DNA of 64,000 bases from Desulfopila aestuarii DSM 18488 (GCA_945863875.1 CAMBBS010000002.1:62001-126000); one strand, 5' to 3'; numbered from the stretch's first letter, positions 43,726-52,697 are shown. Numbers and translations are program-made. Notes: generated by a model not told the origin, from the sequence alone.

Positions 43726-44496
43726 TCAACACCGCACACCGGTTCCTTTTTTCAGAAGATAGAGGGTTATCAAAAAAAGTACCACGGAAAAGAGCAGCAG
43801 CATTCCCAGGCCGGCCCAGACATTGATGTCGGTGATGCCCAGAAAGCCGTAACGGAAGCCGCCTATCATATAGACGACGGGGTTGGCTTTGGACAGCGTC
43901 CGCCAGAAATCGGGGAGCAGGGAGATTGAGTAAAATACCCCGCCGAGGTAGGTCAGCGGGGTGATGACAAATGTTGGTATGACCGAGATGTCATCAAATT
44001 TCTTGGCAAAAATGCCATTGATCAGGCCGGCGAGCGAGAAAACAAAAGACGTCAGCAGGGCAAAAAGGATCGTAAAGGGCACATTAAACAGCGGCAGCCT
44101 GATAAACAGCAGGCTGACCAGCGACACCAGCATGCCGACACAGAGTCCGCGGGTCATGCCGCCTGAGATATAGCCGAGAACCATCACCCAGTTCGGCGTC
44201 GGGCTGACGAGCAATTCTTCAATGTTCCGCTGGAATTTGGTGCTGAAAAAGCTCGAAACGGTATTGGCGTAGGAATTGGTGATGATCGACATCATGATCA
44301 ATCCCGGGGCGATGAAGGCCATATAATCATAGCCGTCGATATCGCCCAGTTGCGAGCCGATGAAACTGCCGAATATGATGAAATACAGGCTGATGGTGAT
44401 CACCGGCGGCACCAGCGTCTGCAGCCAGATGCGGAAGATCCGTATCATCTCCTTGCGGGCGATGCTGGTAAAAGAGATCCAGTTGCTGCGCATCAT
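43726..44496 (-). CDS. ABC-2 type transporter permease (YadH-like)
   Basis: 256 aa with six transmembrane helices and the ABC-2 layout: EMIRIFRIWLQTLVPPVITI at the N-terminus, FFSTKFQRNIEELLVSPTPN in the first cytoplasmic loop and FVITPLTYLGGVFYSISLLP near the fourth to fifth helix. It resembles E. coli YadH. Its start overlaps the stop of the ATPase gene by 4 bp. Substrate unknown. The 3' end is followed closely by an element copy. Confidence 0.92.
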   Translation of the reverse strand: MMRSNWISFTSIARKEMIRIFRIWLQTLVPPVITISLYFIIFGSFIGSQLGDIDGYDYMAFIAPGLIMMSIITNSYANTVSSFFSTKFQRNIEELLVSPTPNWVMVLGYISGGMTRGLCVGMLVSLVSLLFIRLPLFNVPFTILFALLTSFVFSLAGLINGIFAKKFDDISVIPTFVITPLTYLGGVFYSISLLPDFWRTLSKANPVVYMIGGFRYGFLGITDINVWAGLGMLLLFSVVLFLITLYLLKKGTGVRC

Positions 44497-45398
44497 TCGA
44501 CCATTTCCATGAAAAGTTCTTCGAGGCGGTTGGCCTTGTTGCGCATGCTGTCGACGACAATACCCTGCTGGTCGAGATGCGCGAGAATTCGGTTCATTGA
44601 TTGCGATTTATTTTTCGTCACCACCAGGGTTCCATCGTCCATGAAGGAGAATTCGGTATTTTCCAAGGGCATGACTGCCGACACCGGATTTTTCGTATCG
44701 AAAAAGAAGGTTTCCTTATTCAATTTACGCAGCAGTTCGCGCTTACTGGTGTTCTCGACGATTTCCCCCCTGGTGATAATGGCAATCTGATTACACAGCT
44801 GCTCGGCCTCTTCGAGATAGTGGGTGGTCAAAATGATCGTCCGGCCCTGGCGGTTCAGCTCGACAAGAAAATCCCACATGCCCCGGCGCATTTCCACATC
44901 GACGCCGGCGGTGGGTTCATCAAGAATGAGCAGTTTCGGTTCATGGACCAGGCCGCGGGCAATCATCAGGCGTCGTTTCATGCCGCCGGAGAGTTGCTGG
45001 GCGGGGACGTGCCGTTTCTCCCACAGGCCGAGTTTTTTCAGGTACTTTTCGGAACGGACCAGCGCCTCCCGGCGGGGAATGCCATAATAACCGGCCTGCT
45101 GGGTGACGATGTCCTGTACTTTTTCAAATATCGAAAAATTCGCTTCCTGCGGGACAACGCCGATCAACCGTTTTGCCGCCGGAAAATCGTCATCGATGTC
45201 GATGCCGAAAACGCGCACCTTGCCACCGGTCTTGGTGACAAGCGAGGTAATAATGCCGATTGTCGTGGTCTTTCCGGCACCGTTGGGACCGAGCAGGCCG
45301 AAGAAGTCCCCTTCCTGGACATCGAAGGTCACCCCGCTGAGTGCCTGGAAGCCACCCTGGTATTTTTTCTGCAGATTTTGAATTGATAGGGCTAACAT
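44493..45398 (-). CDS. ABC transporter ATP-binding protein (YadG-like)
   Basis: 301 aa. Walker A is LLGPNGAGKTTTIG, the signature LSGGMKRRLMIARG, Walker B KLLILDEPTAGVDVEMR and the H-loop ILTTHYLEEAEQL. The C-terminal 70 residues hold the extra domain of ABC-2 exporters. It powers the permease encoded downstream. It is preceded by the gshB gene with only an element fragment in the 11-bp gap, so the gene order gshB, ATPase, permease may be one transcript. Confidence 0.94.
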   Translation of the reverse strand: MLALSIQNLQKKYQGGFQALSGVTFDVQEGDFFGLLGPNGAGKTTTIGIITSLVTKTGGKVRVFGIDIDDDFPAAKRLIGVVPQEANFSIFEKVQDIVTQQAGYYGIPRREALVRSEKYLKKLGLWEKRHVPAQQLSGGMKRRLMIARGLVHEPKLLILDEPTAGVDVEMRRGMWDFLVELNRQGRTIILTTHYLEEAEQLCNQIAIITRGEIVENTSKRELLRKLNKETFFFDTKNPVSAVMPLENTEFSFMDDGTLVVTKNKSQSMNRILAHLDQQGIVVDSMRNKANRLEELFMEMVE

Positions 45399-45409
45399 TT
45401 TCTTTTCAT

Positions 45410-45438
45410 TTAATCATGGGACATAATAAAATAGTCGA
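45410..45438. repeat. Partial element overlapping the 3' end of gshB
   Basis: TAATCATGGGACATAATAAA then ATAGTCGAC, related to the left end of the 43283 copy with ATGG for TGGG. Read on the minus strand it encodes the final residues DYFIMSHD and the stop of gshB. Confidence 0.7.
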
Positions 45439-46288
45439 CGATCTCTTCAGCCAGATTTCTTCCTTCCAGTGCCGATATCTGCATGATACCCGTCGGACAG
45501 GTGATGTTAATTTCCGTGAGCTGTTCATCGATGAGATCGAGTCCGGTAAGATGGATGCCATGTTCGAGCAGCCAGGGGCCGACGTCGGCGACGATTTCTT
45601 GCTCTTTGGCCGTCAGTTCGGTCCGCAGCGCATCGCTGCTGGCGAAATTAGCGTGGTAGCCCTGCCTCGGTCGGCGCATGGCGGCACCAAGAAACCTGTC
45701 GCCAACCATTATCACCCGCTTATCCCCTTTATAAACATTCTCCAAGAATTTCTGCACCATAACCGGCTGCTTGCCTCCCCCGGTATACGCGGCGACCGTT
45801 GCCCGGTCGGACGGTTCTATCTTTTGCACCGCTTTGCCCTGAAAGCTGTCCAGGGATTTGATGACACTTGTCCCCTGGGCACCGAGAAAATCCGCGATCA
45901 CCTCAGGGTCTGAACTGACCAGGGTCGGCGGCATATGGTGGATAAAAGGCAGGGCTATCAACTTTTCGTTGAAATCGCGCAGCGCCGACGGACTGTTGAC
46001 GACCCGCGTCTTAGCCAGGGACAGCAGCTGGGTGGCATAATGAAAGGCCATGTCGTAGGGCGGCTCTTTGCGCATGAAAATGAGTGCGTAATCATCAAGG
46101 GCGCGTACCCGTTTTCGGCCGAAAGAATCGGTGGCTATTACCGCGGCGTGGGTCTGAAAAAACAGCCGCTCGATCGTCGCCGTATCAACACTGATGCCGG
46201 ACTTTCGGGCCTGGTCGATAATCGCCAGGGATGTATCCGTCTTTGCAACCAGGCCCTCGATGGGGTCGAGCACTACTAACCATTCCAC
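45410..46288 (-). CDS. gshB: Glutathione synthetase
   Basis: 292 aa ATP-grasp enzyme joining gamma-glutamylcysteine and glycine. The GshB N-terminal domain has LDDYALIFMRKEPPYDMAFH, which contains the conserved RKxPPxDxxF motif; NSPSALRDFNEKLIAL precedes the ATP-grasp domain with VIKSLDSFQGKAVQKI, then RRPRQGYHAN and the metal-binding EINITCPTGIMQI near the end. It is slightly shorter than E. coli GshB (316 aa). The final residues come from an element copy and probably replace a few native ones. Confidence 0.93.
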   Translation of the reverse strand: MEWLVVLDPIEGLVAKTDTSLAIIDQARKSGISVDTATIERLFFQTHAAVIATDSFGRKRVRALDDYALIFMRKEPPYDMAFHYATQLLSLAKTRVVNSPSALRDFNEKLIALPFIHHMPPTLVSSDPEVIADFLGAQGTSVIKSLDSFQGKAVQKIEPSDRATVAAYTGGGKQPVMVQKFLENVYKGDKRVIMVGDRFLGAAMRRPRQGYHANFASSDALRTELTAKEQEIVADVGPWLLEHGIHLTGLDLIDEQLTEINITCPTGIMQISALEGRNLAEEIVDYFIMSHD

Positions 46289-46370
46289 TCTGCTTCCTCC
46301 TTATATTTCGGACAATTGGTGAGTTGGTATACTAATCACCATAGGCCTTTGCTGCAAATTTCATTTATTA

Positions 46371-46388
46371 ATTTAATCTGTCCCCAGA
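46371..46388. repeat. Partial element, rightmost copy
   Basis: TTTAATCTGTCCCCAGAA; two half-ends fused head to head. No further copy is seen to the right in the window. Confidence 0.55.
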
Positions 46389-46393
46389 ACAAA

Positions 46394-46427
46394 TTGCCAC
46401 ACAAGTGTTGCAACACTTGTGTGGCAA
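46394..46427. promoter_or_regulatory. Perfect 34-bp palindrome upstream of the transposase-like/ftsH operon
   Basis: TTGCCACACAAGTGTTG and CAACACTTGTGTGGCAA are perfect 17-bp arms without a loop. It lies about 200 bp before the operon and just after the rightmost element copy. It could be a dimeric operator or a cruciform. The rest of the 46289-46630 gap shows no other clear feature. Confidence 0.5.
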
Positions 46428-46630
46428 AGAAAATGATTGTGTCGCATAGCCATGGCGCTTGGTCTTGCCGCAGGCCTGCTGCCGGCAGCCGCTTTGCTCT
46501 GCTGTAGCCGGTTTTATTAATGATACGTCACATTGGCACTGCATATGCTAGTGAGCTATTGACCAAGATAGGTAGAACCCAAAAGGTCATTCCTGCAGAT
46601 AAATGCAGAGGGATTGGGAGGATTCAAAAA

Positions 46631-47521
46631 ATGACATTTTTTCAACGACCTGCATCAAGCACACCGTTTTCCACGGAACATGCCTGTGTCACCTATCTGT
46701 TTCAGAAACGCTGGCCGTGGGGCTTCAAATGCCCTTTCTGCCAAAGAGTGCAAAAGGATATGGCCCCGGCCTATACGGTTGTCTGCCGCTATTGCCGCAA
46801 GCAGACGTCCATCACCGCCCACACCCTGATGCATGGCAGCAAGAAGAATCTGGTCGCCTGGATGCGCGTGGCCTCGCAGTTCTGTTTCCACGAACAGGGC
46901 ATCAGTGCGCGGGAGCTGCAGCGGTTGATGGAGCTGTCCTGTTATCAAACCGCCTGGAGCTGGCTGCAGAAGATACGCCATGGCGCGGCCCTGGCCGAAT
47001 CGGCGACCTGCCGCGATACCGTTCTCTTTGACGTTATCCCTCTGCAGATTTCCGCCGCCGGCGACAAGAAAACCCGGCAGATCGCCATGGCGCTGGAGAT
47101 GGAACACGCCAAGGCGGAATCGATACGGGTGCGGCTGTCGGTCCTTGCCAACACTTCGCCGGAGCAGGTTACAACTGCCATCGAAAGTCTGGTGCGGCAG
47201 GACACCATCCTGCTTCTCCCCGATCATTACCGCATGGAGATCAACAGTCTTGACGAGAGGTATCATGTTGCCGCACCGACCGCCGAACAGCTCACCCGGG
47301 GACAGCTTCTCCTGCAGGAAACCTCCAGCTGGCTGGACAGACTCTACTGCGGGGCAATCGATTCCTGCTACCTGCAGAGCTATCTTGATGAATTTTGTTT
47401 TCGGCACAACACCGTGTCCTGGCCAGACCGGCTGGCAGTTCTTGATCATCTGCTGTCCGGATTGATCACCCCGGCCGACGATATGACAAAATCCAGCCAC
47501 TCACCCTCCGGGGGGCAATAA
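46631..47521 (+). CDS. IS1595-like transposase-derived protein with zinc ribbon, probably domesticated
   Basis: About 296 aa. The N-terminal zinc ribbon has C34, C37, C52 and C55 (KCPFCQRVQ, VVCRYCRKQ) and the family's TSITAHTLMHGSKKNLVAWM. The rest follows an ISXO2/IS1595 transposase: SARELQRLMELSCYQTAWSW, then at the end YLQSYLDEFCFRHN. The catalytic positions are not conserved: the usual DETYxGG is LFDVIPLQISA and the TDGW position is LLPDHYRME. The start at 46631 follows GGGAGG. The gene abuts ftsH by one base after its stop, without terminal inverted repeats that I can see. It may be a DNA-binding protein co-opted for the operon. Confidence 0.8.
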   Translation: MTFFQRPASSTPFSTEHACVTYLFQKRWPWGFKCPFCQRVQKDMAPAYTVVCRYCRKQTSITAHTLMHGSKKNLVAWMRVASQFCFHEQGISARELQRLMELSCYQTAWSWLQKIRHGAALAESATCRDTVLFDVIPLQISAAGDKKTRQIAMALEMEHAKAESIRVRLSVLANTSPEQVTTAIESLVRQDTILLLPDHYRMEINSLDERYHVAAPTAEQLTRGQLLLQETSSWLDRLYCGAIDSCYLQSYLDEFCFRHNTVSWPDRLAVLDHLLSGLITPADDMTKSSHSPSGGQ

Positions 47522-47522
47522 C

Positions 47523-49358
47523 ATGCACAACAGAATACAAACCGGCTTACTTTTGATTGTTCTCAGCGTCCTCGGCATTCTCGGCTACAACGCCTGGTTA
47601 TGGGAAACAACACCGCCCGGGCGGAGCTACACCGACTTTCTCGCCGAGCTGCACAGTGGCGACATTATCTCGGTCCACCTCCAGGGCGGAGAAATCCGCG
47701 GCGAAGACAAGATCGGCAGACCATTTCGGACGTTTGCCCCCGATCCCGCCCTGCTCATGCCGCAGCTGCTTGACGCGGGGGTGACCATCACCGCCGAGGA
47801 ACCGCCCGACCTGTTCGACAGGCTGCTGCCGCTGGTTTTGCTGATCGCTATCCTGTCGGTTCTGCGCATGTTTTTCACCAAGGGCTCGATGACCGGCAGC
47901 AAGGTCTGGACCGACAAACGTTTTCAGCTCAGAGCGGAGCCGGCGGACATGAAGACCTTTGCCGATGTCGCCGGTATTGACGAGGTCCAGGAAGAGCTGA
48001 AGGAGATCGTCGATTTTTTGAAAAACCATGAAAAGTACAACCTGCTTGGCGGCCGCATCCCCAAAGGCGTACTGCTGCAGGGCCCCCCCGGCACCGGCAA
48101 GACCCTGCTCGCCCGGGCCATCGCCGGGGAAGCCCTGGTGCCGTTCTATTTAATCGGCGGCTCGGATTTTGTCGAAATGTTCGCCGGAGTCGGCGCCTCA
48201 AGGGTCAGGGAGTTATTTGCCGTGGCGAAAAAGAATGCCCCCTGCATTGTCTTTATCGATGAAATCGACGCCATCGGCAGCAGGCGAGGCGGCGGCAACG
48301 GCTCGCACGAGGAGCGGGAACAGACCCTCAACGCCCTGCTCGTCGAGATGGACGGTTTTTCCAGCAACGAAACGGTGATCGTCATCGGCGCGACCAACCG
48401 GCCGGATATCCTCGACCCGGCCCTGCTGCGTCCGGGCCGATTTGACCGGCAATTGACCGTTTCTCTGCCCAATCTGCACGGCCGGGTGAAGATCCTCCAG
48501 GTGCACACGCGCCAGGTGACCATTTCTCCGGCCCTGAACCTGACGGTTATCGCCCAGGGCATCCCCGGCTTCAGCGGCGCGGACATCGCCAACCTGGTCA
48601 ACGAGGCCGCCCTGACCGCCGCCAGACATAAAAAACTGTCGGTGGAAATGGATGACTTCGAGGCGGCCAAAGACAAAATCATGATGGGCCTCGAACGTAA
48701 GAACGCCGCCATCAATGAGAAGGAACGGCGCATCATTGCCTACCACGAGGCCGGTCATGCCATTGTCGCCCGGCTGCTGCCGGATACCGACGAGCTGCAT
48801 AAAATAACCATTATCCCACGGGGCATGGCCCTCGGCCTGACCCAGCAGGTGCCCATTGAAGAACGCTACACCTACTCGCTGATGTATTTACTGAACCGGA
48901 TCAAGGTACTGCTCGGCGGGCGTATCGCCGAAAAAATTGTCTTCAACCACCTGTCCACCGGCGCAGCAAACGACATCGCCGGGGCGACGGATATCGCCAT
49001 GCGCCTGGTCTGTGAGTGGGGCATGAGCAGCGCCATCGGCTCGACCGTCTATCGCCGCAAACAACAGCAATTTCTTGGCACTGTCGAAACCAGCGGCAAT
49101 TTCAGCGATGTCACCGCCCGGGAAATCGACCTCGAGGTGCGCAGGATCATCAACGACTGTTATGCGGAAACCGAGAAACTACTGCGCAGTCACAACCGGC
49201 TCATCCACGAGCTGGCGGAGGTGCTGCTCATCAACGAGACCATTGATGCGGAAGAAATGGAGATAGTCATGCATTGTTATATCAATACGGAAAAAAGTGC
49301 GAAAACAACCCCAGACAAACAGAACACGATCGACAAAACAGAGGAGATCCCGGCATGA
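47523..49358 (+). CDS. ftsH: FtsH-type ATP-dependent zinc metalloprotease
   Basis: 611 aa inner-membrane hexameric protease that extracts and degrades membrane and regulatory proteins. TM1 is in [14 protein letters not shown], a short periplasmic domain follows, TM2 is in [21 protein letters not shown] motifs are complete: Walker [11 protein letters not shown], Walker [12 protein letters not shown], and the arginine-finger region RPGRFDRQ. The zinc site is HEAGH in [15 protein letters not shown]. It ends with a coiled C-terminus. It overlaps the cytochrome gene by 4 bp. The unusual context, between a transposase-like gene and a cytochrome, suggests a specialised second FtsH, perhaps for the adjacent respiratory complex. 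Confidence 0.94.
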   Translation: MHNRIQTGLLLIVLSVLGILGYNAWLWETTPPGRSYTDFLAELHSGDIISVHLQGGEIRGEDKIGRPFRTFAPDPALLMPQLLDAGVTITAEEPPDLFDRLLPLVLLIAILSVLRMFFTKGSMTGSKVWTDKRFQLRAEPADMKTFADVAGIDEVQEELKEIVDFLKNHEKYNLLGGRIPKGVLLQGPPGTGKTLLARAIAGEALVPFYLIGGSDFVEMFAGVGASRVRELFAVAKKNAPCIVFIDEIDAIGSRRGGGNGSHEEREQTLNALLVEMDGFSSNETVIVIGATNRPDILDPALLRPGRFDRQLTVSLPNLHGRVKILQVHTRQVTISPALNLTVIAQGIPGFSGADIANLVNEAALTAARHKKLSVEMDDFEAAKDKIMMGLERKNAAINEKERRIIAYHEAGHAIVARLLPDTDELHKITIIPRGMALGLTQQVPIEERYTYSLMYLLNRIKVLLGGRIAEKIVFNHLSTGAANDIAGATDIAMRLVCEWGMSSAIGSTVYRRKQQQFLGTVETSGNFSDVTAREIDLEVRRIINDCYAETEKLLRSHNRLIHELAEVLLINETIDAEEMEIVMHCYINTEKSAKTTPDKQNTIDKTEEIPA

Positions 49359-49843
49359 AAAGACCTAAACCTGGTGCAAGAATATTTTATCTGCTGCTCG
49401 GCGGCATATTGTGCAGTTTCCCGGCACTGGCCATGGATATCGACGATGCACCGGAAAGTGTGACGATTGACTATCTGCAGGAATTGTATGAGCCGGTGAC
49501 CTTTGATCACCGGATGCATGCGGAAAATTACGCCTGCAATTCCTGTCATCACCACACCACCGGCGACGGCCCGCACAACGCGGTCTGCGGCAAGTGTCAT
49601 ACCACTTCCCCAGCCGTCGACGACGTCTCCTGTTCCGGCTGTCATGAAGAGAAAAAAACGGCCCCGGCACCGGCGACAGACGGCACCGCCGGCACGTTGT
49701 ACCACATCGACAAACCAGGCATAAAAGGTGCGCTCCACCTGCAGTGCCTCGGCTGCCACGCGGCAGAGGGCGGACCGACCGAATGCCAGGAGTGTCACGC
49801 CTTGACCCCGGCGGGGCGAAAACGCTTCCTGGTAAAAGAGTGA
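49355..49843 (+). CDS. Periplasmic pentahaem c-type cytochrome
   Basis: About 162 aa. A signal peptide (FYLLLGGILCSFPALA) is followed by five CXXCH sites: CNSCH, CGKCH, CSGCH, CLGCH and CQECH. Several extra histidines (HRMHAENYACNSCHHH) could be distal ligands, as in cytochrome c3-like proteins. It should carry electrons in the periplasm, presumably to or from the HybA-like ferredoxin subunit encoded next. The start at 49355 overlaps the ftsH stop (ATGA), so the two are coupled in translation. Confidence 0.92.
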   Translation: MKRPKPGARIFYLLLGGILCSFPALAMDIDDAPESVTIDYLQELYEPVTFDHRMHAENYACNSCHHHTTGDGPHNAVCGKCHTTSPAVDDVSCSGCHEEKKTAPAPATDGTAGTLYHIDKPGIKGALHLQCLGCHAAEGGPTECQECHALTPAGRKRFLVKE

Positions 49844-49897
49844 GGATCGACTGATAAAAGATTGCAGGTATCACCAACGGAGACAAAGGAGACCACA

Positions 49898-50833
49898 ATG
49901 TTAGAGAAAATAAGCCGAAGATCCATCCTGAAAAATGGCCTGGCCGGGACCATCGGCGCCCTGCTGCTGCGGCCGAAGGCCGGCGAGTCCCATGATATCA
50001 AAAAATATCCAAACAGCATGGGCGTGCTGGTCGATCTGACCCGCTGCGTCGGCTGCCGGAGCTGTGAAGCGGCCTGCAATGCCGAGCAGAAGCTCCCCGA
50101 GCCGATGCAACCTTTCACCGACATGGAGGTTTTTGAGGAAACCGAGCACGGCCGGCAGCGGCGCACCGACGAAACCCGCTACACCGTCGTCAACCGCTAC
50201 GAGGTGCCCGGACAGGACCATCCGCTGTTCCGGAAAGTACAGTGCAACCATTGCCAGGAACCGGCCTGCCTCTCCTCCTGCTTTGTCAATGCCTATACCA
50301 AGACCCCCGAGGGTGCGGTCATTTATAATGCCGATGTCTGCGTCGGCTGCCGGACCTGCATGGTTGCCTGTCCATTTTATATTCCAACCTTCAAGTATTC
50401 CAGTGCTTTTTCCCCGCAGATCATGAAGTGCGTCTTCTGCTACGATACCAGGCTGAAATTCGGCAAACAACCCGCCTGTGTCGAGGCCTGCCCGCAGGAG
50501 GCGCTGCTCTTTGGTCAACGTGACGACCTCATCAAGATCGGCAGGCGACGCATAGAGGAAAACAAGGACGGCTATCAGGACCATATCTACGGCGAATATG
50601 AAGCAGGCGGCACCTCATGGATGTATCTGTCGAGCGTTCCCTTTGAGGAGGTCGGCTTCGATACCAATATTCCCCATGAACCTATTCTCGATTCGGTGAA
50701 GAATTTTCTCGGCATCGTCCCGATGGTGCTGACCATCTGGCCGGCGCTCTTTGCCGGTTTCCATCTCTTGGCAACCCGTAAGGAACAGCCCCGGATAAGC
50801 GATGATAAAAACGGACAGGAGGATGCACAATGA
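49898..50833 (+). CDS. HybA-like periplasmic ferredoxin subunit with Tat signal
   Basis: About 311 aa. The start at 49898 follows AAAGGA and opens a twin-arginine signal (SRRSILKNGLAG). Four [4Fe-4S] clusters are predicted from sixteen cysteines: CVGCRSCEAAC, CNHCQEPACLSSC, CVGCRTCMVAC, and CVFC with CVEAC. A C-terminal helix (GIVPMVLTIWPALFAGFHLL) anchors it to the membrane. It is the HybA type of subunit, which takes electrons from hydrogenase or a cytochrome to a quinone-reactive membrane partner. No hydrogenase genes are nearby, so the cytochrome is the likely partner. The end overlaps the next start by 4 bp. Confidence 0.9.
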   Translation: MLEKISRRSILKNGLAGTIGALLLRPKAGESHDIKKYPNSMGVLVDLTRCVGCRSCEAACNAEQKLPEPMQPFTDMEVFEETEHGRQRRTDETRYTVVNRYEVPGQDHPLFRKVQCNHCQEPACLSSCFVNAYTKTPEGAVIYNADVCVGCRTCMVACPFYIPTFKYSSAFSPQIMKCVFCYDTRLKFGKQPACVEACPQEALLFGQRDDLIKIGRRRIEENKDGYQDHIYGEYEAGGTSWMYLSSVPFEEVGFDTNIPHEPILDSVKNFLGIVPMVLTIWPALFAGFHLLATRKEQPRISDDKNGQEDAQ

Positions 50834-52086
50834 AGGCGCTTATCGCTGAAGATACCCACTTACCGATCACCGGAACGAGCCAGAACACTGGTTCCGCATG
50901 GTCCCTGCGCGAAAAGATTTTCCTTGGCCTGACGACGAGCAAATATCTCGAGCAGCTGCGACGGAATCCGGTAAACTGGCTGCTCCTGATTATTTTTGCC
51001 GTCGGCGTGCCGCTTCTTCTGCAGCGGTATATCTACGGCCTCGGCTCGGTAACCCATGCCTCGAATGATTACCCGTGGGGGCTTTTCCTCGGCTTCGGTC
51101 TGTTCGCCATGGTGCCGCTGTCGGCATCGGGCTTTCTCCTCGGTACAACGGTCATGCTCTTTGGCCGGGAAGATTTCCACCCCATTGAACGACTCGCCCT
51201 GCTCAATGGCCTGCTTGGCTATTTTTTTGCAGTGGTCTACCTCGAGGTGGATCTGGGCATGCCCTGGCGGCTGGCCTATCCGATGTTCGTCTCCCTCGGC
51301 CCGGCGGCGGTCCTCTTTCTCGTCGCCTGGCATGTGGCCACCTATCTTTCCGTGCAGATCGCCGAACTCCTTCCCGCCTTTTTCGAGTGGCTTGGGCGAC
51401 CGGCCTGGAAATATTACATAAAACGAATCAGCCTGGGGCTGACCATCGCCGGAATAATTCTCTCCACCCTGCACCAGGGCGCACTCGGCGCACTGTTCAC
51501 CTATGCCCCGACCAAGCTGCATCCACTCTGGCTGTCGGTTGAGTTTATGTGGATCCATTTTCTCTGCTCGGCGGTCTTCGGCGGGCTGGGCATGGTTATC
51601 GTCAGTTCCACCCTGATCAATCGCTTCATGTCCTGGCGCTGCGGCAAGGCCTTCAGGGAAAACCTGGACTACATGACCCTGGGCCTGGCCAAGGGTGCCA
51701 GCTTCGCGATGTTCACCTATCTGGTCATCAAGCTTGTCGCCGTTGCCCATGACAATGAGTGGGAACATCTTCTCACCGGCTGGGGGTTTTATTATCTTAT
51801 GGAGATAGGCATCGGTGTGGTGCTGCCGATGATGCTTTTTGCCAAGGCCGTGCGTGACGGCGCGGTTGCCTTGGCCCGCTGGGCGGCATTTATCGCCGTG
51901 TTCGGGGTGGTCTGGAACCGGCTGAATACCGCACTGTTCGCTTTCAACTACCAGCTCTATCAAGACGTGCCCTACTGGAAAGAGATCTGGCTGACGGTCA
52001 CTCTCTACGCCCTCTATTTTATCGTCTACCGGTTTATTGTTTATCGGTTGCCGATTGTTTTTGACTGGGAAGAGTATAGGGCCTGA
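50830..52086 (+). CDS. HybB/NrfD-like quinol-interacting membrane subunit
   Basis: 418 aa with about 10 transmembrane helices. The HybB subgroup is shown by YPWGLFLGFGLFAMVPLSA near the first helices and ILSTLHQGALGALFTYAPTK with LHPLWLSVEF in the middle. NrfD/HybB proteins exchange electrons with menaquinone. Together with the pentahaem cytochrome and HybA-like subunit it forms a likely membrane complex between periplasmic electron carriers and the quinone pool. It is the last gene of the ftsH operon. The downstream REP-like hairpin may end the message. Confidence 0.9.
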   Translation: MKALIAEDTHLPITGTSQNTGSAWSLREKIFLGLTTSKYLEQLRRNPVNWLLLIIFAVGVPLLLQRYIYGLGSVTHASNDYPWGLFLGFGLFAMVPLSASGFLLGTTVMLFGREDFHPIERLALLNGLLGYFFAVVYLEVDLGMPWRLAYPMFVSLGPAAVLFLVAWHVATYLSVQIAELLPAFFEWLGRPAWKYYIKRISLGLTIAGIILSTLHQGALGALFTYAPTKLHPLWLSVEFMWIHFLCSAVFGGLGMVIVSSTLINRFMSWRCGKAFRENLDYMTLGLAKGASFAMFTYLVIKLVAVAHDNEWEHLLTGWGFYYLMEIGIGVVLPMMLFAKAVRDGAVALARWAAFIAVFGVVWNRLNTALFAFNYQLYQDVPYWKEIWLTVTLYALYFIVYRFIVYRLPIVFDWEEYRA

Positions 52087-52105
52087 CCCGGAAGCCATTT
52101 CTTTA

Positions 52106-52133
52106 TCGTTCCCACGCCGCGCCGTGGGAACGA
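52106..52133. repeat. REP-like palindrome after the HybB-like gene
   Basis: TCGTTCCCACG and CGTGGGAACGA are 11-bp arms with a six-base loop. This GTTCCCAC stem is the same class as REP palindromes found across deltaproteobacteria. The rest of the 52087-52346 gap is AT-rich and holds no gene. Confidence 0.6.
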
Positions 52134-52346
52134 GCTCCCCGACAACCTATCCGAAAGAGTGTACAACACATATGTAGATCTGTGGCGACACTCCCCCACC
52201 CCCTGCGACAGTTTTTAGTTAAATACTTACCACCAGTGGCATCCGCCAATCTCCCCCTCGCGGCAACACATCATAATAATATTACATTACAGATACTTAT
52301 ATAAATTTAAGAAAAATACGAAATTTCTTTTTAACAAAACAGCTTC

Positions 52347-52362
52347 CGGCACGACCCGTGCA
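52347..52362 (+). promoter_or_regulatory. Candidate sigma-54 promoter (-24/-12)
   Basis: CGGCACGACCCGTGCA matches the TGGCACG-N4-TTGC consensus with the GG and GC exactly 12 bp apart. Only the first T and one T of the -12 box differ. It lies 74 bp upstream of the first small membrane protein. No enhancer-binding regulator is in the window. Confidence 0.5.
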
Positions 52363-52435
52363 ACATAAAGAGTAAATCGAGGGTAGCACAACACATCCAG
52401 CCACTCTTACTCACCCCACATCAACGGAGGACACC

Positions 52436-52633
52436 ATGAACGCACCTATCATCACCAAAGACAAAATTCAGATTGATATCGCCGACGAGGTTATGAGTTT
52501 TACGCTGAAAGCAGGGGCAGTTGTCTGTGCGGCAATCGGCATCTGGGGCCTGACCTGTCTGGTCGCCGCACTGGCAAATGTCGGCACCGTCAAAGTGATT
52601 CAGGGCTATATCACGGCCATCACCGGCTTCTAA
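52436..52633 (+). CDS. Small single-span membrane protein, unknown function
   Basis: 65 aa with one transmembrane helix (AGAVVCAAIGIWGLTCLVAA, about residues 25-46). A short acidic N-terminal part precedes it (IDIADEVMSFTL). GGAGGAC gives a strong ribosome-binding site. No family is recognised by me. It is paired with the next small membrane protein, which begins 64 bp downstream. The two probably form a single transcript from the sigma-54-like promoter. They may be minor subunits of the adjacent HybAB-like complex, but this is only positional inference. Confidence 0.78.
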   Translation: MNAPIITKDKIQIDIADEVMSFTLKAGAVVCAAIGIWGLTCLVAALANVGTVKVIQGYITAITGF

Positions 52634-52697
52634 GCCACCAGGCGAACAGGCGGAACTCATTACACACCAACAGATACTTTCCAGAAGGAGAAAAGAT

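Noticed and set aside
49355-52086. A membrane-bound hydrogenase operon (hyb)
   Set aside because: HybA- and HybB-like subunits are present, but no large or small hydrogenase subunit or maturation gene is in the window; a cytochrome takes their place.
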